Both the position numbers and the translations under genes were made by a program. Below, piece by piece: positions 1 to 11,214 of a stretch of 64,000 nt of DNA (position 1 is the first letter of the stretch; each line of letters begins with the position of its first letter). The stretch is from Rhyacichthys aspro. Taxonomy: Eukaryota > Chordata > Actinopteri > Gobiiformes > Rhyacichthyidae. The notes under the pieces are model-generated. The model was not told where the DNA came from, searched no databases, and saw only the letters and a program-made list of their open reading frames with translations. The DNA is taken from assembly GCA_036850595.1 (NCBI GenBank), contig CM072160.1, forward strand, positions 15,665,906 to 15,729,905, read 5' to 3'.

Positions 1-3000
1 CAGAAAGAACAGAAGCTCAAAGTGGAATGCCAGGTACTGCGCATGCTTCTTCAGGCACACAAACAGATATAATGGATTGCACATAGAAATATAATGCTGT
101 TTGGAGAGGCTTAAATGTCCGCTGTTTCTTCACACAGGCACTCTTACAAGTGGCCAAGAATCTCTTCACACACTTGGGTAAGTTTTTATCCCTTCTGTCT
201 GTCTTTCTTATAAAAGGACACTTTGCATTAATGGTCAATTTGTAAGTAATTGCCTTGTGAAACTAATGGTGCACATAATTAAATGAGATATTGCTGACCT
301 GAAAGGTGATTACACACCAGATCATAACCATAAAATGAAAAGGGCATTAAAAATGATGGCTCCACCTTTCAATCCTATAATTACAATGAGGTGTTCAGAT
401 TTTTATCTACAGCAGTCTGAACAGGAGAATATAATCAGTCAGTGATGATTCACCATGATTGCTAGCAGATGAATTGATCCACTGGTAAAGCAAACTGCCT
501 CCCACTGTCCAGTCCCACTGTTGATTACAAAAGCTCTTATCAGCTTGTACAGCTGATCTAACAGTCCTCATGTTGTAATCTCAGACCATGCTTCCTCTAT
601 TCTTTTCATTTCCTCTCTTTTGGTTTTATTTCTCCTTATTCTCCCGCCTCTCTCTGATTCTTTCAGATGACGTGTCAGTGCTGTTACAGGAAATTATAGT
701 GGAGGCCAGAAACCTCAGTGATGCAGAGATGTAAGCCCCCTGATTCATCTTTAAAGGGATGTTCAGTGTGTGTTTGTGTGTGAGAGAGAATATGAGCACA
801 AAAGGGAGCATGTCTCTGTCTGAATGTCTTCATCTCCATTTGCAAAGGCTATTCGGGCAATTTGTCCTTAAATGATTTGCCTCATTGAATAAAAGTCACA
901 AAATGACCTGGAATCAAATGAGATAAGACACTTTGGTTTTCTCCGCTTTGTTCTGTTCCACATTAACCCAAACTCTCTTCTTTTCTGTTTGTCTCATTAC
1001 CTTTTTTTCAGCTGTTCAGTATTCCTCCTCGATCGTGTCAGCCATGAGCTGGTGGCAAAGGTGTTTGACGGAGGTGTGGTTAGCGATGAAGAGGTATAAG
1101 ATGCAACCAATAGGATGCTAATTGTGTCTTTCCTCTTAATACTAAGGCTGCACAATATCACGGACACAGTTAATATGCTGTATACTGAATTGCAGTAACA
1201 ATATGGCTCATTATATTGAATTTAATCTTTAATAACTCAAAAGTTTGTTATTTTTGCTTTTAGGTTGCATAGACCCAGACAATGTGTAGCCTTTACCTTG
1301 CCACCCGAGCCACTGGCATAGCATCTAAGGCAACAAGCCTTCATCAGTTTGGCACATAGAAGACTAATGCTATTGCAGTCATAATGTGATGAGGATACAT
1401 GTTCAGTATATTCTACAGCCCTACCCTTACTCACTAAGAGTGGATTTTGGTGTCCCTTGTGCAGAAAGAGTTTCGCATTCCGGCTGATCAGGGTATAGCT
1501 GGCCACGTGGCGACCACTGGTCAGATTTTAAACATTAAAGACGCCTACTCTCATCCTTTATTCTACCGTGGAGTGGACGACAGCACCGGCTTCAGGACTC
1601 GCAACATCCTCTGTTTCCCCATCAAAGATGAGAACAATGGTAACAACAAATGAATTCACACCCATCACAATGCATGTGTTATAGATATTCTGTTATACTT
1701 TATACCTTTTCATACTTTGCCCTTTAACAGTGACATTTGTCAGAGCTGCTCTGCCAGAATAGTATTTTACACCACATCCTGGTGCCTAAATGTTAAAGTG
1801 CCCTTTGGAGCGCCCTTCATGCATCTTCAGTTTGTTCCATACTTTCGATTGACATAAAACGACACCTCATTTTCACTTTTAAATTGTGTCAAACTGCCCT
1901 ACTTAGAAACCTCTCTGTAATTTTGAAAGAAAACCAAACTTGTGCAATTACTTGCAGCTCCAAGGTGAATTTAATTTAACAGAGCACGAGTTGGATTCAA
2001 CATCTGCCTTGCTTCCACTCGTGGACACATTCTGTACCTCATTTGCTTGTCCTTGACTTTCAAATTTGTATTCATTATTATCAACTTGGTCTTGTGCCTG
2101 ACTCTTTTCCATTTTCTGGTAAATACATGACCTCTCTCAATAACATCCTCTCATGTCTCGCCCCCTCCCACTTCCCCTGTACAGAGGTGATCGGTGTGGC
2201 TGAGCTGGTGAATAAAATGAACGGACCATGGTTCAACCGTTTTGATGAAGACCTGGCTACAGCTTTCTCCATCTACTGTGGTATAAGCATTGCACATGTG
2301 AGTCCCTTTGTTAAGTCTTTTTATATATAACATTGATTAAGTGTGCTGAGACCACGACAACATCAAGGACAGACCATATTAAATAGCAAGAGATACTATA
2401 ATTCAGCAACTTAGAATAGGTGATCATGACAAGTCGTCCTTTTCTCCTTTGAGCAGTGTACCAGATTAGTCCTTAGCACCGTTTAAAGATCGATCCTGTC
2501 AAGTAAAACAGATCTGTTCAGTGGACACAAAATGCTCAGTCAAGGCAGAGTGCAGCAATGCCTCAAGGGAAATTTAGAGAGATTTAGACTGTGATGGGAA
2601 TGAGGGAAATGAAGACAGGCGGAGCGAAGATGAGGATAAAACTGATACGGGTGAGGCCTACTTGGACATCGAGTCCAGCTGTGATTCTTAATTCCACATT
2701 TCTGAGTCACCTTTATTAGGTCTAGTTCTCACAGAGTCTGACCTTTGAATGACTGCGGGTAGTCAATAGTTCATCTACAAATAGTGAAGATGTTTGACTG
2801 GGGAAATGATTACCTTCAAGTCAGCTCATTAATCATTTAAATATGACCAAGTGTATTATTTATTAAGGCGCTAAACCTGTATATGGCTTGTAAAAGTGTG
2901 TCTCTTATGTACCTTATGTATTATGTAAATGAAAAGCCTAAATGTTTTAATAGTTTAATCTAGAGACAAGCACCTCACTAAATCCTTGTTCTTCTAGTCT

Positions 3001-6000
3001 CTTCTTTATAAGAAAGTCCATGAAGCCCAGTTCAGATCTCACCTGGCCAATGAGATGATGATGTATCACATGAAGGTACACTAAACTCACACTGTCATGT
3101 CTCTCCTTATACACGATCACACACCGTCGTTATGATTGCTTGTCATTACCCTCTGCTTAATATCATTCACTATGTTGCAGGTTTCGGAGGAAGAGGTGTC
3201 TAAGTTGCTGGTGACAGGAATCGATCCTGTAAAAGAGATCCATTCGTGCTTTGCCGAGTTCACCTACATGCCACGCTCCCTCCATGACGACACCACGCCC
3301 ATGGTAAAGCCCCGTACTCACACGTACTGTACGAACCTACGAATGTAATGGTGTAATGAATCCCACTGTGTTTTCTGTAGTGTGTCCTCAGCATGTTCGA
3401 AGACATGGGTTTCATCAACAGCTACAAGATCGACATGAAAACGCTGGCTAGGTCTGTCAAATTCAAGATTTGTGTTTTTGCTTTGAAATGCTTTAAAATT
3501 TCTAGACATGAAAAATAATATAACTGTCTGACAGGCCCTTAGGATTGAAGAGAAAAGAGAAAGAGAAATGACGTGCCTGTTTAATTTCTGTATAAAAAGA
3601 AGCCAGTGATGCTGCACACAGACTCAAATTATAGTCACTCCACATCATTTTAATTTGATTGCACAAATTGGGTCCAGTTTCTCTCGCTCAACTTTTGAAT
3701 AGATAATTAGTACTTCAGTTTTGTCCTGTTTATATGGATAAGAAGCAATTTTATTTTAGCTTTTTAAATTAAACTTGGCATTGGAGATGAACACCACTTT
3801 AAAGCTTGGTTTTGTTGGTTCAAGTAGATAATCACTGGTGCTTCTTGGCTGTCAGGTTCTGTCTCATGGTGAAGAAAGGATACCGGGACCCTCCTTATCA
3901 CAACTGGATGCATGCCTTCTCAGTCTCACACTTCTGCTACCTGCTCTACAAAAACCTGGGGCTGTCCAACTACCTCGAGTAAGCGTTTCACCAGATGTGA
4001 TTTATTGCCTTTACTTTCTTCATAGTGTAACCGTTCCTACTTTATTTTTTTCTTATTTTAGGGACATTGAGATTTTAGCACTCTTTGTCTCCTGTTTGTG
4101 CCATGACCTGGACCACCGCGGCACCAACAACTCTTTCCAAGTCGCCTCTGTAAGACCTGATGACAAATTGCTTCTTAGAGTGTACTTACTTGGAATGAAA
4201 GCATCGGCGCTTAAACATCACAGACTGCCAGAGCTTCAATAATGTGATATATATGTGTGTTTGTACGCTTACCGAGGCGATTTATGGCACTGATGTCATT
4301 ATTAGCCTGTTGCTATTCTCCTCTACATAAATAGCACTGCTCACAATCAATACAATGTGTAAACTAATGCATTGCGTTTCATTTTTTTGTGCTTCTGTTG
4401 TAGCAATCTGTCCTGGCCGCTCTCTACAGCTCTGAGGGATCTGTGATGGAGGTAAGCTCAAAGATAGGATGGTATTCTGAAGATTTAAAGCAACATGTTG
4501 GGTTTTTTATATGTTACATAGATGAATTCTTGTATGACACCTAATGCTCATAGTCTGACCTGAATTCAGTGTTTTAGCCATGGGGCAATGAGACGTATGT
4601 AAATTGTCCTCTGCTCATCATTGCTTGGGGAGCACTTTTTGACTTTTACCCATGCATTCCTTGACAGAGACATCACTTTGCCCAGGCTATTGCCATTTTA
4701 AACACTCAAGGTTGCAACATATTTGAGAAGTTCTCCCGGAAGGTAAGATATGAAACCTGACATTTGTGCACTGATTGACATGGTATTCTGCACAATCTGC
4801 CTGCAAGCTAAAGCCACTCAATGTTTTAAGGACTATCAACGCATGCTGGATTTGATGAGAGACATCATCCTGGCCACCGACTTGGCTCATCACCTTCGCA
4901 TTTTCAAAGATTTGCAGAAAATGGCAGATGGTACGTACTAATGACACATCTCGCCTTGGCCTTTTCTCACACCAAAGATAGTAATAGTTGAGTATCTAAT
5001 GCTGCATACCCACCTCTAGCACACATTTATCTTATGCTGTCATTACTTTGATTATTTTGTAACATTCAGAGGTTAAACACACAGCATTCATCGCCAGTAT
5101 TCCAACTAATCCTCTTCATTTATTGTCCGATTTACGCCTTTGAAGGACAGCTGCCTGCTACAGACTTATGTAATATAATTGGCTGGAACCTCACAGCCAG
5201 TGGGCGGTTACGCCTGAATGCAAGTAATTATAAGTCATCTTGAGTGAATGTCTCCTTAGTGGAATCAATTTTGAGCTGTTAAAGCAATTCAAGGACATTT
5301 AAAAAGCTCTAAATCGGATGGCAATTGCTTTACTTTTCAAACTGTATAACCTGTCAGTCACTGAATGAAATAGTTTGTTCACTGGATTGACTTTTATGGC
5401 GACCATTTTTCATCGAGGCATTATTCCTACTCATCTCCAGTTGGCTGGGACTTTCAATGACACTATCGTTTGTTAGTACATAATTACTGTTTCAGCTCAC
5501 TTTGTGCAAGTTATATTGATTCAAAATACAGAAAACAGACAATTCCAAAGGTTAGAACAAAGACAGTTGTAACTTCTCCTCACAAATTTATCAAATTTGT
5601 ATCTAAATTGAGTGTATTTTTTCAGATGGATATAATCCAAAAAGCCGAAGTCATCACTCACTGCTGTTGTGCCTGTTGATGACATCTTGTGACCTGTCAG
5701 ACCAAACCAAGGGCTGGAAAACGACACGCAAGATTGCTGTGAGCTTTTTTTTAAAGTTCATTTCTTTTGCTGTAACAACTGGTATTAAAAGGATAGCTTC
5801 ACATCAGCAAGCATGAAAAAATGCCCCATTTTTAGGACAATCAAGATTATGGGATGTCATACTAGACACCGGGAAACAACATTTCACACTGTATTTCATA
5901 ATATTCCATTCTGCATACTGTTTTAGGATTATGCTTAATCTTGCTCTGCCCCCTTTACTGCCACACACCCCTGACCCGCATGGCAAATCCGACTCCTAAA

Positions 6001-7837
6001 TCTTAACACCTTCAACAAATACACAGTAATCCTTTTCTCTAAACCTGACACACATTTCTGTTATTCCACAAAAGTATTATGAATAATGGCTTTAATAGTT
6101 CAGGTTTTGCCAACAGGAAACATAAATTAGTAGATGAAACAAAAGCTTTATCTTATACATTCAAACTTATATTAAAATAACCCTTGTCCAAACATTTATT
6201 CAGGCCTAAATGTACATAAGCTTTTTTGTTGTACAGTAATACATTAAATAAAAATTGATTGCAAGTAATGTGTATTGTGTCCACAGGAGCTGATTTATAA
6301 GGAGTTCTTTTCTCAAGGAGATCTGGTATGTGTTGGTGTGGCAGCCTAATGTTTGATGAATGTATTTGGCAAGTGGCTCAATCGTGGCCATGTTACACAA
6401 CACCAAACTCATCTGTCATGTTGTGCTGTGTGTATTTGTGCTTAGGAAAAAGCCATGGGGAACAGACCGAGTGAGATGATGGACAGAGAGAAGGCCTACA
6501 TCCCAGAGCTACAGATCAGCTTCATGGAACATATCGCCATGCCCATTTACAAGTAAGTTCAGACAGGCACTAATCCAGTGGCAACACATTGGCAGATCTT
6601 TTTAATTGTACCTATAAATCATAAATTATTTTGCAGCTCATTAGTTTCATACAGGTGTGTAGTTTTTGGCTGCATTTGGTGGTCCAGAAAAAGGTCAAAT
6701 GATGAGCTTGCTTTAAAAATGTACAAACATAATCAATTCATTTGTGACATTTACAGATATATCCTAAGTTTTTGAGCTAAATTGTATTTCCAGCAAAGAA
6801 ACATGAGTGTGCTTTACATGAATGGGGAGTAATTTAACTTTCTGACTATTATTTTCCAAGATATGCAATTGCAAAGAATGTTGCACCATTAAAGCAACAC
6901 TATGCACACACTAAACAACATCACTCTGCCAGCAGCTGTTGATAAGAGACATGGGACTGTTAAGTGTGAATATGTATCTTCCATATGTCAACAAGATGTG
7001 TGCAAATTCGTATTGATCTGGCAAGATATTTGTGCTCACCAGATAGTAGTATGTCAAGCACTTTTTACACAGAGTGGGGTATTTGGGAGGTCAGGTCAGT
7101 ACAGCAGTACAGCACCAATTTCTGCTTGTGTTAAGGGATCTAAAACTGGAAAAGGCTTTTGATAGTAAATGCTAGCTAGCTGTGTTTTTGTTTTAGCATG
7201 TTTTCTCTTGAAATATGATTATCACAAAAACAAGACTGAGATCTGACAGAAAAAAAAAAATCATTTTCTGTTTTTCCTTTCCCTTCTTGTTTTCGCCCAA
7301 GTGAAGATTAGCTATTGTTTAAGTGTTTTCAGTGTTTAGCTCCACCTTTTTAAAAGCGGGCCACACTGTTGGGACTAGGGGCCAAAGCGTCCCCAAAGTA
7401 GTGCGGTAGGCTTATTGGGGGGCGCTTCAGACCCTTTTGCTAATGACCTGTACTAACCCAATCCATACCGTACTGCTCCAAACGAAACAAAACTTTTGTG
7501 AACCATGACTATGAGCTTATTCCTTCTTTATTTTCTTGTAAAAAAAAAAACGGTGTAGCCTAATATTATTTTTATTGTGACCACTCTTTTGTGTCCCTAT
7601 AGGTTGTTGTCTGAGTTGTTTCCTGGAGCTGTTGAGCTGTACGAGAGAGTGGCAGCAAACCGAGAGCAGTGGACCAAAGTGTCCCACAAGTTCACCATCC
7701 GTGGGTTACCTAGCAACAACAGCCTAGACTTCTTGGACCAGGAGTATGAGCTTTTGCAGGCCCAGGGTGCATTCGGGAGCGACGACCACTGCCTCAACGG
7801 TTGCCTTGATGATGCCGATGGAGGGAGGGGTCAGTGA
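1..7837 (+). CDS. pde2a: cGMP-dependent 3',5'-cyclic phosphodiesterase 2A (PDE2A), 3' part, 18 exons
   Basis: PDE2A hydrolyses cAMP and cGMP; cGMP bound to its GAF-B domain activates the catalytic site. Exons read: 1-33, 138-177, 667-730, 1012-1093, 1465-1639, 2185-2297, 2998-3075, 3181-3303, 3381-3451, 3856-3978, 4062-4149, 4404-4451, 4668-4742, 4831-4930, 5626-5738, 6287-6325, 6446-6552, 7603-7837. They join into 568 codons plus TGA, open from base 1. The fragment starts in the linker after GAF-A (QKEQKLKVECQ) and includes GAF-B with the motif IPADQGIAGHVATTGQILNI and the NK...FDE signature (NKMNGPWFNRFDEDLA). The catalytic domain carries HNWMHAFSVSH, the metal-binding HDLDHRGTNN and the purine-binding Gln in LQISFMEHIAMP. 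The C-terminal tail after SLDFLDQEYE differs from mammals. GAF-A and the N-terminus lie upstream of the window. Identity rests on near-full match to remembered PDE2A; a teleost paralogue label (a or b) cannot be assigned. Confidence 0.96.
1144..1210. repeat. Degenerate copy of a dispersed repeat (partner of 32523)
   Basis: In a pde2a intron, AAGGCTGCACAATAT is followed by CACGGACAC and then TTGCAGTAACAATATGG. It shares the first 15 bases with the copy in mmp28 intron 3. No terminal repeats could be fixed. Confidence 0.4.
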
Positions 7838-10560
7838 CATCGGCGACCCACTGCTGACGGTTCCTGAAGATTTTCTGTGGTCCAATAAGAGGCTGTGTAT
7901 ACCCTTTTAGCGACCTAGGAGGGAGGGGTCTCTCTGCTGTCGTTCACTTAGATGCTTAGCAGGCCATGCAGACACGCAGGACAACGTTTCATACCAATGA
8001 GATGAAACAAGTGGATTCATCTCAGCTGGTTCAGTAGATGCTACACATTGCTTGTCTCTCCTGTTCACGAATGCAGAAAGTGGTGACTTTATTTTTATCA
8101 GCAGCTATACTGGGAGAAAAAAAGGTTTGTACTAAAAGTCATGTACTACTGATCCTGTTTAAGATTGTAAAAACACACACACTGACACACAAATGCACAT
8201 TCTGTTGAAAGACAAAAGACATGGCAGAAAACCATTCAGACGAAAAAAGACTACTATTTCAACATGTAACAGTGAAATAAAGTGCTATACTTTCTGTAAA
8301 TGTTTCATAATTGTAGCTTATATTGGTTTCTATGGCTTAGCTTTCTTCACTTACAAGCAGCTCACCCAAAGCTGCCATAGTCCCTCACCTGATGCTTATG
8401 AATGCATGCTGTATGAACACATCATGTATTATTCCTTTTTTCTGGGTCAGTATTCTGTTCCATTTTCTACCATATACATTTTTTTGTATTAAGCTCTGAA
8501 AGTATTTTGTCTTGTTTGGTTGACTTTGGTTAGCCTACATTTAAAGCCATGCATCACTACATTCTTTTGGGTGAGTCTTTGGGACAATTTGACAATCAAT
8601 GTCAATGACACATTCACGTAAAAGCTAGCCATAATTCCCACATCAAACATTTGGGCATACCCTGTGCATTACCTAAAACCCACCCTTTGTTGTTACTGTG
8701 CTCATCCCTATTTCTCATACCTTATAGCTTATTCCTCTCCTAGCTAATTTATTCTGAAATTATGTTAGATGAAGAGCAACCGAAGCCCTTTAAAGATCCA
8801 TCTCATCTGTTAGTGTAAATGTACCAGAGAGTAGAGTCCGTTATACCAAGTGTGTCATATGGATCTGCCTTATTGCGCATCTTTGCTGCCTTTCTTAGAG
8901 CTTTTAATATATAAAAATGAATTAAAGAGCCTGTTCAGCGTGTATGGTGTAACATAGTTTTGGGTGTAAATGTGCTGACTGAATGATCACCATGCTCAGA
9001 ACATGTATATTTGTGAAATATCTGTGTGCAGATGTCACGTCGTTTTACTACACTTTGTATCTTCAGTTAACTATGAATTCAACAGTGTACTCTAGGAAGA
9101 TGCAGTACAATAGTATTTTGTCGGATACATCCAGAAGTTATACTTAATGACACAAGAGATGTAGCCATTTTAGGATATTGTGCTCAGCCTACAGACAAAC
9201 AATTGCTGTTCGGTTTAATTTTACCGTATTTTAAGGAATGTTGTCAAGAATAACAAAAATATGTGAGCGTTAAATGATGAGATATTTCAGTTTTACTGTA
9301 TGCAGGCTGTATGAGAGTTGGTGAGTGACTGGATGAGTATGTGGGTGTTGAGGATAAGAAAGAAAGCACGAGAAAGAATGAGACCTGACTGCGAGTACAT
9401 AGATTTCTTTCCCCTTTTATGCAGCCATGACAGCGTTCTTGAAAGCAGTAAAAATTGTTAGATATTATAAAATAAAGATATTATATAACGTATTACACAA
9501 CTGAATATTTTTTACTGTCGAGTTTTAAGGGCATATAGATACACTTGTAGGAGGGTGTCTCTTCTGACCTCACTCTCACAAACAGGTAGTTTTTAAATTA
9601 TCGTTTTGAACCACTCTTTCACATGTACCTGCCTTTTCCATGTGCAATATGAAGTGTCTGCCTCTGTGACGTTGCATAGATTACTATGTATATACCTATG
9701 CCTCTTCTTAAATTATTACCAGGTTTTGTGTTTCCCAAAGGCATCAAAGTGAGACATTATGTGATATTTCTATTGAAAGAGTCCATGGACGGTGACAGTG
9801 TTATTCCTGAAATGCTTTCGAGAGACAAACCTGACTGTTCTTCTATACAGAGTGTGTCTGTCCCTTGTTCAAAAGTCAGGGCTATATGTGCCAAGCAAAC
9901 ATGTACTACTTCCTGGCTCAGTCGCAAAGGAGAACCCAGGCATAGTATTTTTTATTTTATTTTTTTCCCTCTCTCTAAAATAAAAATGTTTTCATATTTA
10001 AATTGTGTGACCAGGTGTGAAAATCGCTGCTCATTCAGGAAGTAAACCTAATCTGTTTCATCACAGCAGGACTCCAGCCTGTGACGTAAGGTCATTAGAA
10101 TGATCACCTGTGACTTTATTGTTTAAAATGGCAAAATATAATTACTGTAAATATCAACCTTTAAAACAAAATGTTACTGAATTGTCTGTCATCATTACAA
10201 TGAGAGGTCTTCAATTCTGTAATGTATTTAAAGTGGTTGCATCCTGTTCTTCTTTTTCATGCCATTTTTTGGAGATCCCCAAGCTTAGAGTTTCAGAAAG
10301 AGACGGTGACAGAAATGTGTATTTATACATATGTACTCTACTACAAATATGCCAAATGAATATGTCAAATATAAATGATGCTTATATTGGGGGACTCATC
10401 TGTTAATTCTTTTAGTTTTGTTGAGTTATGAGTGATGACAACCTTGTTCTTTTTTCAAATGTAATGATGAACAGGAATTTTGAGAGGAAGACAGCTGGTT
10501 GAGATTTTCCTTTTGTTTTTTTCTCTCTTGAAATAAATCTGGTGAAAGGCTTGTTGAGTG
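7838..10560 (+). other. pde2a: pde2a 3' UTR with several poly(A) signals
   Basis: This AT-rich stretch of about 2.7 kb after the pde2a stop has no exon-like reading frame. AATAAA hexamers lie at 8276-8281, 9471-9476 and 10532-10537. The last is followed by a strongly GT-rich run (about 10540-10570), as expected at a cleavage site, so I place the distal transcript end near 10.55 kb. One Pumilio-type word (TGTAAATA) is at 10146-10153. That the whole stretch is UTR is inference. Confidence 0.6.
10532..10537 (+). terminator. Likely distal poly(A) signal of pde2a
   Basis: AATAAA is followed within about 10-35 bases by repeated TTGTTGAGTG-type GT-rich sequence. It is the best-supported of three hexamers downstream of the pde2a stop. 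Confidence 0.6.
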
Positions 10561-11214
10561 TTGTTGACTCATCTCTTATCCTCTACAACACATTATCCAA
10601 CAACTTTTTTACCAATTACAATAACCGCCACACAGCAAATCTACATATGTCCATAAGAAATGATCATAGCAAAACAGCATCAAAATCCATCTATGAAAGT
10701 GGAGTACATCAATAAATGTCATTTGAAAGCTTGCAGTCTAGATTAATGCTGTGCAGAGTGAGAAATCAGGTTCCAAATAAAAATTGCTGTACACTTTTAT
10801 AAAATGTAAGTAGAGGGCTACACTAGAATAGTAGCTTGAAATCCATTAGTTAAAATACAAAACTATAAATATTCTAACTCAATTTACATTTACAACAAAA
10901 TAATAAAAGGTAATCCAAACAAAGTTTATTATCGTGATTATTTGGGAACAGGTAACTGTAAAGTTTTAAACACAGTGGAATATCGCGGGAGTTTGAGTGC
11001 GTGAGATGTGCGCAGTGAGAAGTGCAGGTAGTCCGCCATTGCTCCATGTAGAAGTGTCGGCTTTGGCGTTTGGCTGTCAACAATAAACTTGAGTCGGGAC
11101 GCGGAGCTACGAGGTCGAGTGGAAGCTCGTCGGCTGCTCCTTAATCCAGTAGTCATCCCGTCCCTACCTGGAGAATATTTTCATGTAAATACAGAGACCA
11201 CAGACGAGGCAACC
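10561..11214 (+). promoter_or_regulatory. cul3: cul3 upstream region and 5' UTR
   Basis: The left part (10561-10960) is AT-rich and featureless to the eye. From about 10980 the sequence becomes CpG-containing (CGCGGGAG, CGGGACGCGG, GGTCGAGTGG) up to the cul3 ATG at 11215. This is compatible with a TATA-less promoter and 5' UTR, but no initiator can be placed with certainty. The leader includes an upstream ATG followed directly by TAA (11183-11188). Confidence 0.5.

Noticed and set aside
20..7600. miR-139, which lies in a PDE2A intron in mammals
   Set aside because: I looked for its mature sequence in the pde2a introns present and did not see it; the mammalian host intron is near the 5' end of the gene, outside this window.
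9686..10045. 119-aa frame in the pde2a 3' region
   Set aside because: Low-complexity, AT-rich translation with no family resemblance and no splice context.
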